Assembly (NCBI GenBank): GCA_947044365.1
Contig: OX345638.1
Span: forward strand, 5,344,201-5,408,200
Direction: 5' to 3'
Length of the DNA stretch: 64,000 nucleotides
From: Petrosia ficiformis
Lineage: Eukaryota; Porifera; Demospongiae; Haplosclerida; Petrosiidae
Under the pieces are notes generated by a model that was given only the letters and a program-made list of their open reading frames with translations, was not told the origin of the DNA and searched no databases. A program made the translations under genes and the position numbers. Positions 1 through 12,700 of the stretch are shown here, piece after piece (positions within the stretch are counted from its first letter, which is position 1; every line of letters starts with the position of its first letter).

Positions 1-456
1 TTGAACAGTGTGTAGAATAATCATATTCTTTTAATAAATTATTATGCTTTGGAAGTAATGTCCCATTTACATCAATGAATTAACAATACTGTAAGTTATA
101 GTTTCTGGTATATTAATTAAATTTAAATTACAAGGTAATTGATCTACATATTATCTCTGAATACTGGGGTCTGAAGAAGTGTAACTACAGTCATAAATGT
201 TTCATCAAACCAAAGCACTCCTTCAAAAGATTGATGGTGACATCCTCATTTCTGAAACTCATTAGTAACATTTTTTCCTTACTTGTTAATTCTCTACTAC
301 ATACAAGCACTATTAGTATTAATGGCAGGTTTACAAACCCTACTGGTTTGTATCTCTAGCATGTGTTCTTTAACAAGCTGCAACGACAGCACCATTCCCT
401 TTAATTACACAAGTTTAATTGTAATTAAAAATAAGATGGTGATACTTGTTCTAACG
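1..456. other. Intergenic, no gene recognised
   Basis: This is AT-rich sequence. The only open frame is short, lacks family resemblance and overlaps the downstream side of the minus-strand gene at 457. It probably contains that gene's 3' UTR; minus-strand ATTAAA-type hexamers occur near 400-415. Confidence 0.5.
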
Positions 457-1035
457 TCACATTTCACACATACAATCTGTTACGAGCCATTGTCTTGATT
501 CTATCCACACTCCAGATGCATCGTTGTTGGCATGGTTACCTAATGCTAGCCTGTAACTAGGTGTTTGCTGATATATGAGTATTGGTACTCTCACATCATG
601 TTTAATACATCTCTTGATATTGGGGAAGTTGCAGTAAGACTTAGCACATTCTTCACCATTAACCATCATAGCTGGAAATCTAAGAGAATCAAAAGTGCAG
701 TGTAACGTGAAATCACAGCCTCCTTCATCAGTTTTTGTTAGTGATCCATTCCATGCTGATTTCATTATACTCTCACAGAGCTTGATGCCCTCAGCTTCAG
801 TGAGTTCTGCAGGATCATGGTAGATTAGTCCATACAAAAAGCTAGCCAGAGAGGTCCTCTCCAAATCTCTCACTATGATCGTGGACTTTCCAGTTCTGTA
901 CAGTTTACTGTCCATTAGTTGTTGGTATGGTGTTATAAGAGAGGGAATACTATCCCCAGATGAACCACACATCACTGGTCTCAGGATAATAATGGCACAA
1001 AGTGCAAGATATATGTAGCCAACCATCTTTTTCAA
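457..1035 (-). CDS. Secreted cysteine-rich protein, IL-17-like cytokine candidate
   Basis: This single-exon frame encodes 192 residues. It opens with a clear signal peptide (basic start MKKM, hydrophobic core to about residue 22, cleavage near VMC-GSS), so the product should be secreted. The mature part has eight or nine cysteines and one N-glycosylation sequon (NGS). The C-terminal half follows the IL-17 family layout: F-D-x-x-RFP, eight residues, Cys, four residues, Cys, then a V-x-VPI strand, a Trp, and a terminal Cys-x-Cys (DCMC). IL-17 proteins share the R-[YFI]-P...C-x4-C...VPI...C-x-C pattern, fold as cystine-knot-like dimers and signal through SEFIR receptors. Whether sponges have true IL-17 is uncertain. 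Spätzle/Trunk-type or other cystine-knot factors are alternatives. The gene call is firm; the family call is moderate. Confidence 0.6.
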   Translation of the reverse strand: MKKMVGYIYLALCAIIILRPVMCGSSGDSIPSLITPYQQLMDSKLYRTGKSTIIVRDLERTSLASFLYGLIYHDPAELTEAEGIKLCESIMKSAWNGSLTKTDEGGCDFTLHCTFDSLRFPAMMVNGEECAKSYCNFPNIKRCIKHDVRVPILIYQQTPSYRLALGNHANNDASGVWIESRQWLVTDCMCEM

Positions 1036-1645
1036 GTAGTTGTCAGAAGTACACTAGTTAGTAAAGTGAAAATATTGATTACTCGTCACATCCGTTTTGT
1101 ATCGAAATTGAAAGTTGTCTAGCTAAAGGGTGGAGCAAATCATTTTGGAATTTCTATACACGTCAAATACTTCAAGAACAATGACATTAAAAAAAATGTG
1201 TACACCACATCAAGGTATACAATACATATACACTGTTAAAGCTTTACTAGCTCTATACTACATGGTTGTCAGCAGGGTCATGATCATGCACACAAGGTAA
1301 ATATCCCCCTTCTCACTGGGCCTAGAGTTTTTAGCAGAACTCAATTATAATGATTTTCATTAGTACTTCCACACAACGTTACGAACAATAATACTAAGTA
1401 AAATATTACAAAATTAAATTGAATGAAAATGTTATACAAACACAACATCATTAATTATGAGTGTTGTATTACTATTATAGTTAATTATAAAAAGGTAGTA
1501 ATATAGTTTGGATGGTAACCTGTTTACATACATGTAATTATAAATTTAGCTTTGTATGGCCAGATCTGAAGTATGGATAAAAAATATTAGTGCAGCAAAT
1601 AAAAAAGACAGAGTTAGTACGAAATTTAATGTTTCTTCTATTATG
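1036..1645. other. Intergenic spacer between IL-17-like gene and filamin 3' end
   Basis: No open frame of note. The right end should hold the filamin 3' UTR (minus strand); a minus-strand ATTAAA lies at 1625-1630, very close to the stop. The left end is the promoter side of the IL-17-like gene. Confidence 0.4.
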
Positions 1646-4600
1646 TCAGTCGATAGGAAGTACTATTGGCATGCCAGGTAAGCATTTACCATTCCAAAAG
1701 ATATTCATATCGTAAGTGTCTTTCACACGACTAGTAAACTCAATAGTGCAGAGGCAGTCTTCAAAAGGGATTAATTTGATTGGCATGGGTCCGGTTACTC
1801 TACCAACAGCAGTCGCAGCTAGTATGCCAGTTTTCTCTCCCACAGTTATGGGCACACTATCAACAAGGGATTCACTGGATTCGTTCTCCATTCCAAGTAG
1901 ATCAATTTCGAAAGGAGATCCTTCGATTTCCTGATCAAACCAATAAATATGGACATCAAATGTATCAGGAGCTAGAGGTTGAAAACTGATCTGGTATTTA
2001 CCTCGTTCAAACTGCACGACAGTTGCCTCTTGTCTTCCACTATTACGTCCATACACTGCAGCTCCCATAAGTCCTTTAATGTTCATATCTGGTTCGAAAT
2101 GAATTGCTACAGGAGGATCTTTGGTCTGCTCTTGATAAAGAACTCGGAAAGGTGATCCTCCAATATGCTTGTCTGCAAAGAAAACACTTACCATGAATGT
2201 ATTGCTGGATTTTGGAATGAAAGCTACCCTAAACATGTCATCTGTTACCTGCTCTACGTAAACGGGCAAGCTCTTTCGCTTTGAATTGACAACAGAGGCT
2301 GAAATAGCACCGTGACCAGCTTGACTGGTATCAAAAACCAATTCTAGTGGCTTATCACCAGTGAGTGGAATTACAGGGTCATACATGCTCACTTTGTTGG
2401 CTCGGGCTGGTGAGCGAACTGGAATCGTAAACGGTGAACCCTGGATATGTTCGTCTTTGTATGTCACGGAGATCTTGTAGTCATCCTGTTTTGCTGCTCG
2501 GAATTCTAGTGTGTAATTATCTTTAGAAGTGGGAAGTATAGCCAGTTTTGGATGGGAACCAGTGTGAATTCCTAATGCCGTGAATTCAAAGTCAGAAAGA
2601 TTTCGATTAGGAGCAGTGAGTTTAAATTTCAGCGTTTTGTTCATAAGATACTGCGTTCCTTTGGTTGGAAGCGATTTCGTGAGAACAATATCATGAAGGG
2701 AATCAAGGTCGAGAACTTTAAGATTTATCGGAGATGAGAGGCAAGGTTTATTATCATAATATAAATGAATATTATGCATACCAGGAATACTTGGTATGTA
2801 ATTAATAGTATAGCCACGCCCATTGGTATCCTGCTCCACATCCAAATCTATTTGACGGGTCGGAGCTTCAGGGGATGTTGCTTTTGCAGTCATGTGACCT
2901 TCACCACAACTCTCTGTATTAGCATATAGTTTGAATATTTTATTCATGGGTGTGGTTTGGGGAGAGCTTGGATTGATGTCAAGTTTGACTTGTGCTGGAT
3001 CATTAACATGGAATAAAATGGGAGAATCGGGTATTGGTTCACCTGCGAACTGTAATACTAGACAATGGTTACCGACGTCAGTTGGTCGAGTAGTGACTGT
3101 ATAAATGTCATCTTCTTCAATGATATGGCATAACATTTCAAATTTAGGAGTAATTAGTAAAGCTCTAAGCTCTCCCTTACCAGCACTCGAGCAATCCACT
3201 TTCACAACTGTCTCCTCCCGCACTTTCACATTACCTAATGGTCGCTCTAAAATCACACAGGCTGTTGGCTGAGGAAATACCTCTTTAGCTGTGACTTTGA
3301 ATGGACTGCCAGGAATTTGAATGCCAACCCATTTGAGATCAATGGTGTATTCTCCAGCCTGTGATACAAGATAACGATATCTGAACACACGCTCCACGCA
3401 AGAAACAAGCTGGAAGTCAATTGGCTGTGCTGTTCCATCAAAGGTCGCCTGAAGAGTACCAGGACCAGCCTTTGTAGCATCTATTTCAAATTCAACCTCT
3501 TCTCCGACAGAGCAGGTACGTAACCCTTCACCCATTGCTATGCATGAACTAGGATCCGAAACTTCACACGAGAATGGACTATTTGGTACATCCTGTTCAT
3601 GAAACAAGACTACTATTTTGTGTGCACCAAGTTCTACAGGCACAAACTTAACACGAAACACAGAATCTCTTAACTGTTCACCATCAGCTTCCAAGTTTTC
3701 ACCATTAGGAGCCTCTATGATAACCTCAAGCCTACCACGTCCAGCTTGACTACAATCTACAGTGAAACTAGAACTATGATTAACCACTCCATAATATAAA
3801 CCTCGCCCACTGACCTTGCATCTGTGTGGAAGACACTTTGGGGAAGTAGATTTACTGCTCACAGCACGAGACTCCACTATAGTTTCTCGCTCATTTATGG
3901 GTGGAGGCATTGGTGAGCCAGATGGTGATAGAGAGGGAGGTGGTGTGTTGTGTTCAGAGATTGGTTCAGGGGTAGATGTTGGACTAATATGTGACAGTGG
4001 TATATTAGACTCTAAAACTGCAGCTTCTTTCAAAACAGAGAACTCTTCTGTTACTTTATCTTCTTTCCCTTTGCTTAAAATGTCTTCGGTCTCTTCTTCT
4101 TCCTCTACTATTCTCATCAGAGGTTGTTGCTCATCTTCCAATACTAGGTTCTCTGATTGCATCATTTCCTTTACCAGCTCTAAATCTTCATTCGACACTA
4201 TCTCATGTTTCTTCTCTTCCTTCTCAAATTGTTCCTCTTTTCTCCCTTTTTCTTCGTCTTCCCCATCCTCCTCTTCTATTTCCTCTTCCGTTTTTTCCTC
4301 CAGCTCCTCTTCTTCCTCCTTCTCTTTTTCTTCCTCTTCGTCTTTCAAATCTTCCTCAGGTATATCATCTTCCTCCTCTTCTTCTTCATATTCCTTTTCC
4401 TCCTCATACCCTTTTTCTTGCTCTTCCTTCCCCTCTTCTTCACTCTCATCTTCCTCCTCTTCCATCCTGTTGTCTTCAGTCATCTCGACAACAAACGTTT
4501 CTGGAGAGACAGAAGGTGGACGGCTGTCTATTTCTGAAGAAGTGATGGTATCGGAGTTGAACTCAAATTCTAAATTAATTTCTTCCTTCTGAGCTGTGCT

Positions 4601-5497
4601 TGGATTAAGAGTTACTGTCTCCTTCACAGGCGCTTTAGGCTTGTCAAATTTTTGTTTCGTAGTGGGTGTGTCAATAGGTGCATTTGTACCAAGCTCATCA
4701 ATTTCTTTCAAAGCGATGTCAAAATCCAATTCAAAAGCAGCAAATAGTTCATCTAGTTCATTTTTGCGTCTTCCCCTTCGTGCTCTTTCTAGCTCTAATT
4801 CCTTCTCAATCTCTTTATCTCTTTCTTCTCTCTCTCTGTCTCTTTGTCGTTTCTGTACCTGGAGCTCATATTTAATATTCTCCAACGATTCGCGGTCCTC
4901 AGAAAGAGGTGTGGGTGATCCGAATGTGTCTGACTCAATTTTATCATTCTGAACACCAAAATCAGAAACAATACTGGTTGGCTCATCTGTAGGTCCTACC
5001 AAAACCTCCTTTGAATCTGAATCTAAGAAATCATCATGGTCTGGAATACTCTGCCAGCTGATGTCATTTTCCACTTGTATTGGTGAGTATACTGGTGTCT
5101 TTGGTTTTAGATGAATGAATTGTGTGATGTATGCCATACGTAGGATCTGTTCAGCATCTTTGCTTATGAACTGATCTGGTCTGATAATTGAATTGACACC
5201 TAATTCCATTTCTGCTAACTCCATTGACAAGATAACTCGATTGATTGGTGGAGTGTCTTCTAGTGTTTCTTCATCTGGAATATTACCTTGAGCAAAGGAG
5301 TCAACAAGCGAGCATAGGACTAAACCGTCAAACCAGTCAGATGTGAAATTGATTATCTGATGGTCTGGTACGACTCCATTCACCCAATCAACCATATATG
5401 TATGGCCTGGAGAATCGGGACCACAAAGATATGATAGGTATGTGGTGACTGTTAGTTCCTCAGGTTGAGGAATACTCAAGTCTTCAGAAGAAATTAC
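1646..5497 (-). CDS. Filamin-like gene, exon 6 (terminal): CH3, Glu-rich region, eight Ig-FLN repeats
   Basis: The acceptor is a textbook pyrimidine tract ending in CTAG at 5500-5498, so the exon begins at 5497 with V-I-S-S-E-D and completes CH2 in the same way as filamin CH2 ends. The frame then stays open to a stop at 1646. CH3 lies at about 5400-5090. A very acidic KE-rich stretch spans about 4960-4060, followed by a Pro/Ser linker to about 3840. Eight repeats follow at about 3830-3565, 3560-3285, 3275-3005, 2995-2720, 2700-2420, 2390-2150, 2120-1905 and 1860-1650. Repeat-terminal motifs include NSPF, PGSPF, PDSPI, SSPIN, QGSPF, GGSPF and EGSPF. Confidence 0.92.
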   Translation of the reverse strand, partial: VISSEDLSIPQPEELTVTTYLSYLCGPDSPGHTYMVDWVNGVVPDHQIINFTSDWFDGLVLCSLVDSFAQGNIPDEETLEDTPPINRVILSMELAEMELGVNSIIRPDQFISKDAEQILRMAYITQFIHLKPKTPVYSPIQVENDISWQSIPDHDDFLDSDSKEVLVGPTDEPTSIVSDFGVQNDKIESDTFGSPTPLSEDRESLENIKYELQVQKRQRDREREERDKEIEKELELERARRGRRKNELDELFAAFELDFDIALKEIDELGTNAPIDTPTTKQKFDKPKAPVKETVTLNPSTAQKEEINLEFEFNSDTITSSEIDSRPPSVSPETFVVEMTEDNRMEEEEDESEEEGKEEQEKGYEEEKEYEEEEEEDDIPEEDLKDEEEEKEKEEEEELEEKTEEEIEEEDGEDEEKGRKEEQFEKEEKKHEIVSNEDLELVKEMMQSENLVLEDEQQPLMRIVEEEEETEDILSKGKEDKVTEEFSVLKEAAVLESNIPLSHISPTSTPEPISEHNTPPPSLSPSGSPMPPPINERETIVESRAVSSKSTSPKCLPHRCKVSGRGLYYGVVNHSSSFTVDCSQAGRGRLEVIIEAPNGENLEADGEQLRDSVFRVKFVPVELGAHKIVVLFHEQDVPNSPFSCEVSDPSSCIAMGEGLRTCSVGEEVEFEIDATKAGPGTLQATFDGTAQPIDFQLVSCVERVFRYRYLVSQAGEYTIDLKWVGIQIPGSPFKVTAKEVFPQPTACVILERPLGNVKVREETVVKVDCSSAGKGELRALLITPKFEMLCHIIEEDDIYTVTTRPTDVGNHCLVLQFAGEPIPDSPILFHVNDPAQVKLDINPSSPQTTPMNKIFKLYANTESCGEGHMTAKATSPEAPTRQIDLDVEQDTNGRGYTINYIPSIPGMHNIHLYYDNKPCLSSPINLKVLDLDSLHDIVLTKSLPTKGTQYLMNKTLKFKLTAPNRNLSDFEFTALGIHTGSHPKLAILPTSKDNYTLEFRAAKQDDYKISVTYKDEHIQGSPFTIPVRSPARANKVSMYDPVIPLTGDKPLELVFDTSQAGHGAISASVVNSKRKSLPVYVEQVTDDMFRVAFIPKSSNTFMVSVFFADKHIGGSPFRVLYQEQTKDPPVAIHFEPDMNIKGLMGAAVYGRNSGRQEATVVQFERGKYQISFQPLAPDTFDVHIYWFDQEIEGSPFEIDLLGMENESSESLVDSVPITVGEKTGILAATAVGRVTGPMPIKLIPFEDCLCTIEFTSRVKDTYDMNIFWNGKCLPGMPIVLPID

Positions 5498-6662
5498 CTA
5501 GGGATAGAGACAGACAGAGGGAAAAGGGGAGAGGGGTGGGAAAGGGGCAAAGAATAGTTATTAAATAAAATTTATAATTAAATTAACCTACATGTACATG
5601 TAATAATATTTGTTGAATTAGTGAACTTAAAATTTCCATTCAAGTATTGATTGCCACACCCTCTTAATTATGTTAATATAATTATGCTCTTGGACAATAT
5701 ATATGCACATAATTATTAGTCAGTCATACTTTGTGGTGCCTAATACACTTCATTATCTATTACTCGTTTTAGATATCAATTTCATTGATTTCATGTACAA
5801 AATGGTGGAATCATGGGTTTTAAAGGTAGGTGTTTGATCAAATTTATTTTGCAGGAAAGAGTCTCATTTCAAAACGTACATGTACAATGTAGGTCACAAC
5901 CATTAGTCTTACAGGACTATCCCTATGATTGCTTTGCCACGGCTTTGAACTATTACGTTTGTGTCACTTAAGCAAGGATGTGTTGTATACATAGTTAAGG
6001 AAGATTCAGGAAGAATGTAAAACTGCAACTAATACTAATAGATGCTGTATATAGCAGAGAAACATTATAGAGATGATGCTAACTAGTAACTAAAATAAGT
6101 TGTTCACTTTCAGACAAGACAAAGTCATCATTTAGAAACTTGAAGGGGTTTCGTCAAAGGTCTGGGGGGCTCGGTCAATTAATAGGTGTGGCATGCAATA
6201 GAATGCACGCTCAAGCTCTATAGACAAGCCGGAAGATAGCTGCTTGTAGCTTTACATAGAAACTGGAACTATAGCTGTTCTAGGTGCAATATATTCCTAA
6301 AGTTCTACAAGAATCTCTAAAAAGTAAGAAAAGTAGATAATCAATATAACAGTACATAGTGTTTCAGAGTCAGCCATGATGTTGGACATTGCAAAGCAAT
6401 TATAGAGCCGGATACTTTGTTCTCAATATATCTTGTTTCTAATACATGCATGTATCTCTTACTTGTGGAACATCAAGTTTCTTTTGTGCCATACTCATAG
6501 CATATTGAATATTCTCCAATCCATTGTTAGGATCTAGAGAAGCATGATCAGGAATTAGACCTGGGTGGAGCTTGTCTATCAATGCTGATAAAATGATTCC
6601 ATTGTTCCAATCGGTTGAAAAATTTGTGATATTTGATTGGGGAAGAAATGCCTGTTTATAAT

Positions 6663-6730
<68 letters not shown>

Positions 6731-9700
6731 TAATAACATTGATTGTACATGTAAATATAGTCATGTGTATAAATACATAATTATGCACAAGTAAACATAT
6801 GATCAGCTCAATGATTGACTAGCTCTTTGAAACGTAGTCTTATAGCAGATGGACCATTGAACAAATGCTTACACAAGTACCTTAATTGGCTCCTGCTTAA
6901 TGTACATGTAAATTAGTATGCAATAATTAGAGCATATATGGTATTATTCTAATTATGTATATATACAATATAGTAACTTCACCCCTAAAAATATACTGTC
7001 TCGGGGGTGGATCCAGAGTAATCATTGGTACTGAAGCACAGCAAAAAGTTATCATATTTGTAATTATTTCATGAGGGTGGCATTTTTAATTAATTTCTTA
7101 ATTAATTAATTAATGATTATTTTCATGAGTTTAATTAATAAATATTATTACTGCACTGAGTCAATGCCTGTGACACGTGGACCCCACCCCCTGGATCCAC
7201 CTCTGTGCCTAGGATAGTACCATATATACTCTAATTAAAGGCTGTAGGTTACACAAAGCACATAACCTTAATTTGAATGCCAAATAAATTCTTTAGTAGA
7301 TAATGTGTACACATGTATACTCACTTGTAACCATGCCAACATAGCTTTTCTTGTTGATGTCTTGTGTGGTACAGCTCCAGCAGCTTTGATCGGATATTGA
7401 TTAGCTAGCCGTTGCAACAGACCAAGTGTGAGTTTCAAATTGCCATCAACAATATCTGCTGGTTCTATTAAGAAATAAAAGAAAGGCCATAGATTAATTA
7501 GCTATAGTCACATTCCTAAACACACCGACTGATTAGTTACAAATATAGAGTCCGATACCCAAACACTGACTGATTAGCCAGAGTCTGATATCCAAATACT
7601 GACTGATTAGTCAGAGTCCGATACCTAAACACTGACTGATTAGCCAGAGTCCGATATTCAAACACTGACTGATTGGTTAGAGTCCGATACCCAAACACTG
7701 ACTGATTAGCCAGAGTCTGATATCCAAATACTGACTGATTAGTCAGAGTCCGATACCCAAACACTGACGTGATTAGCCAGAGTCCAATATCCAAACATTG
7801 ACTGATTAATAAGAGTTCGATACACAAACACTGACTAATTAGTGAGAGTCCAATACCAAACAAGTAAAGTAATTTTAAAAGGATTTAAGAACTAGTACAA
7901 GTATAATGACTGTATTGACAATAATAAATTAAATGTACATGTGTATTAGGAAGTACTTAGGTTGTACTAAGTAATGTGTTATCAGCACAATAGATCAGTT
8001 GTCATGTACATTACTATATCTGATATAATATTAGTGAGACTTTCAGTTTACATCTTATAGTTTTGATAATAGTAGAGCACTTTTTGTGCACAAGCTTTGT
8101 ATGGAGGCTTACACATTAAGGCTGGGATGAAAGGTCAATATCAAATTCAAACCTTCATTAAGAAAAGCTTTGAAGGCTTGGAAAATTCGCACGAGTTTTT
8201 AATAATTTTTTATCAGTGCTGCTCTCACCTTCATTGGTTATAGAAAGCCTTCAAAACTGAATTATTGCTTTATAATGAGTACTAGTCTTGTTCCTGCCAC
8301 TGTTTCTACTCAGATTGGCATCGCTGGACAAGAAATGAGACAGAAGCAGCCAGCAACACAGCCTCAACTTTACTGGAACATGCCCACATTATTAACCTCA
8401 CCTTTAGAGTGTACATGCTCGAACTTCAGCGTAGGAGTGACAGTGAAACTTCGAATGCAAAGCAAACAAACGAAGGTTACACAGAGTGTATGTGACCTAA
8501 TTTTTGAAAAAGAACACATTCCTGCAAATTAATTTCGATCAAATATTTACTCGCCATTCCAGTGTTTTGTACAGGAAGTCAATGAAATGGTATCCTACAT
8601 AGCTATATTATTAAGCTTCTTAGACACTGACTTTCATTGGCTTCCTGTACAAAATGGCTGAATAGTGTGAGCAATTTAATGTGATTGTTTGATAATTATT
8701 ATGTGGAAGTGTCCTTTGTTACACGTGATAAACACTTTTAGTATTTGAAAGTACTTGAAATACTTAGAAATACACGGAAGTATTCAAGTACTTTAAGAAT
8801 TGAGTTAGAGGGGGTGCAGCTGGGAAAGAGACTATAAAGTATAAGTACTGCTCTCCTTAGATGTAAATGAGGTGGGGATCACCACTTAAAAGTAGCTTTG
8901 AGCTGGAAAGTCTCCAGTTCAATATCCTGCCTAAATCAGTGATTTATTCATTTTTAACAACTACTTTAATATTAAATAGAAATAAACCACACAAAATAAA
9001 CCGTGTTGTTAATTTTGATTGCTGATTCAGTTGGACTGTTTTTCTATATTTACAATATTTTAGGTACTGTAGAGTTCAAGAGTAGAGTCTAGCCTTGTTT
9101 ACAACTACAATATTATATATATTTTATTAAATCCCTGATGTCACAAGTAAACCGCAATTTGATTGGAATGTCAAAAATCTATTCCCAATGCCAAGAAAAT
9201 TGTCAAGTGTACCACACAGCTTCTAGCTCATTAAACGTGTGGGTGGGTTAATACAACACAAATTATTTACTAATTAAGTCAGCCTTTCAACTAGGCTTCC
9301 AAAAATTACCTATAGAATATCCAGTGAAGAGTGTAATTTACAAGTTCTGGTATTGCTTTTATATCCTCTATACCTACACAGCTATTGTGGGTTTTGTTAT
9401 GAGGTTAATATAATGATATTCATAATTACAACATCCTGTCTCAGATTTATATCTCTACATATCATCTTATTATTGTACAGGTTCTTTGTTACTACCATAA
9501 TCTACTGTACATGTATACATATACATATCATCACATCTTATTATATACATGTTCTCTGTTATCAAGTACTGTACTCGATATACTACCATACTTTACTGTA
9601 CATGTGTACATATAATATTAATACATATCATCACATCTTATTATATACATTTCTCTGTTATCAAGTACTGTACTACCATACTTTACTGTACATGTGTACA

Positions 9701-12700
9701 TATAATGTTAATGACATGAATAATCAATATTAATGTATATATCTGTTTCTTTGTATCAGGGTGCTCGTTTAATGTTTGCGCATGCACAGAAACCAAACAT
9801 GTGAAATTGAAATTTCAATAAAATGGCGGTTGATAATAGTCTTGCTCCATATGGCTTTTAGAGAGCACAACGAACTGTAAATAAATCAATGCTGCTTGTA
9901 TAAACATCTATTGCAGTTCACTACAGCACAAAGGTGAGGTAATACTGCATATTTTAGTGCAAACAAGTCATGAATGTTTTAGAGCAATTATCTGGGTAAC
10001 GGACCGTTACTGTGAACAGATATCCAGATAAAAAAAGTAGGATCTGTTCCAGCCTTAATTGTAATAACTATAATTAACTAACTATTTAATCACAAACCAA
10101 TTATAGGGATACTTTTTTCTCAATATATCTTTTTTGCCTACTTGAGCATTTAAGAAGTAAAGTAAAAAGTTAAGTTCAATCCCTGATAATAATACAATTT
10201 CCTTAGTTACGTACGTAGTGTACTATGCACATAATTATTAGTGAGTGACATGACCATATAGGATTAAAAAGTTTCGTATGGAACTTTAGGCTCAAGTCCT
10301 CTAACCAATTATCAGATCAAACTGCATTTATCACTTTGCAAGGGGTGAATATTTAAATCATCGTTTATAGAATTATAGCAGAGCTTTATTAGCTCACTAT
10401 CTATTATCATTAAAGGCCTTTTTAGTTAGTTAACTAAAACTAAAACCCTTTTAGTAAGCCTAATATTATTTAAACTAAAAGTATGTGGTCACATAAAGTG
10501 TTAACTTGAACTCAACAAGAAGTCAGTAATGATCTGATGATCACTATATAGCTCGTACAACAAAAAATGAACATGAAATACTCCTATAGATGCAAATAGG
10601 AGATGTCTAGCACAAAGCATCCATTTACAATTTGAAAATTATCATTGTGTATATTTAATTATGTGATGTCATACTTCTGTGTGTAATATTTCCAGGATCA
10701 AGTCACATTTAACTAAGACAATTATTAAATGCAATAGCATTTCATATCATGTGATTACTAGAAGTAAAAATATGACTAATTACCCAATGACGAAACATAA
10801 TTAGATTATAAAATTAATCAGTATTTCTATGATTTCATAAATGTCGAAAGGACTGTTGTACTATACTGTATACATTGTAGCTCTAAATTTTAAAGATTTA
10901 AGTATTTCGCGATAAAATTTTCAAATTCACAAAAAATGCAGCAGCACAGCTCACATATGGTAGGTGTGACCATTATTTTCACAAATAACATTTTCATGGA
11001 CTGTCAATTTTATAAAGTCATCCATGATTATTGAATGATAACTCCATAAAAGGGATACCTTTTTCTCTTTATTCTGTTCTTTTATAGTACCTGACTGTAT
11101 TACATTTACATACTATGATGAGAGCTACACTTTAATAAGGTGATAGTAAACTGTACTTTAAAGTAGTACTATAGTACTACGTGTAATCATAGTAATGTGT
11201 GAATTCCCCTTATGTTTGTATGTGTACTATAATGTATAATACTGTGTAGTACATTGGAAGTGCAGAGTACTTCACTCACAATATACACTATTGTCAATGG
11301 AAGTACAGTGATAGTATGTAAACTTAATAATGTCAAGTACTAGTACTCTATTCAGGTAGGCAGTAAAGTTAGGAATAGAAAAACATATTGAAAGAGCTTG
11401 GAGTTCAAATGTTTATAGTTTTGTAAGACTTCCACACCACATAAGCAGGTAAGGGTTAATAAATATATACATATTTACTTTTTGATTTATATCAGCCTTT
11501 CAACAAGGCTTCCAAAAATTCCTGAATAGAAACAGTTATGATCAACCTCTCATTTGTGTTGCTTTTACATTCTACAGAACTATTGTGGGTTTGTTTATGA
11601 GGTTTAAAATAATGAGATTCGTAATCACAACATCCTGTCTCCGTTAGTACCAGTATGTTATTATATTATACATTATCACTATTATCCAGTACTGTTCAGT
11701 ATACCACCACACTCTAGTGTTAATTTAGTTAACTATAACTATATCTAAAACCCCTTTTAGTAAGGCATTGTGACTTTTAGTTAATGAAACTATAATTAAA
11801 TCAAATGAAAGTATGACATCAACTAATTATAAATAAATGAGTGTTAAACTTGAACTAAACAAGAACCCAATAATAATGAGATGGTCACTCACTAGCTTGT
11901 AAAATAATACGTAGATGCACATGAAATACTCGTAAAGATGTGAAAGGGCATCCATTTTTATAATTAATTATTATTGCTTTAATTATGTGATGTCATATTT
12001 TTGTACTTAATTTTTCATATCAAGTCACACTTAACTAAAACAATTGGCAATAGCATTGTATATCATGTGATTACTAGGAGTATAAATTATCCAACGATGA
12101 AAATATTAACATTATAACAACATGATAAAATTAATTAGAATTCCTATGATTTCATACATGTCTGAAGGACTGCCGTACTATACCATATTGCGCTATATTT
12201 CTGTTTTCAAGTTTTGACGATATTCAACTATTTCTCTATAAAATTTTCACAATCACCAAAAATGCAACTTTTTTTCTCTATATACACTTGTTTCTTCATA
12301 AGTCTCGTTCTTTTATATTAATTTACACAGATTAACAATTAACATCAGCATAAAGCAGTCATAGGGAGAAGTCCCTGCAGCCATATTCACTTCACAGAAA
12401 TATTATGTAATTGTTTAAATACTTATTATTCATTACTCTATTCAGGAAGTTACGAATAAAACTTTACAACGTACTATTTCATTTATCATTGAATCGGCTG
12501 AGATTGTGAAATTGATTATCACTAACTTCAAATCGGTTGATCATTGATTAAAATCAGTGTAAGTAATTAGGCCAATTAAGTCAGGAAACTTCTCCTATAT
12601 GACAATCAAAAAGCCTTCCTGTCACTTTCACATTATTTACTGTCACATGCTTGAAATGTATGTCTTTTAATAATTAGCATAATCAACATTACAGACTTTC

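Noticed and set aside
3816..4592. Long plus-strand Ser/Phe-rich open frame
   Set aside because: It is the antisense shadow of the Glu-rich filamin region: GAA/GAG read backwards gives TTC/CTC.
8275..8532. 85-residue open frame with ATG
   Set aside because: No signal, domain or splice context, and it lies deep in a repeat-filled intron on the opposite strand; coding cannot be supported.
9353..9733. 126-residue Tyr/His/Ile-rich open frame
   Set aside because: It lies on the ~100 bp tandem repeat shared with 39.8 and 59.9 kb and changes frame between copies; no family features.
9823..9861. Short frame MAVDNSLAPYGF in a good start context
   Set aside because: Only 12 codons with no donor site or downstream exon that fits.
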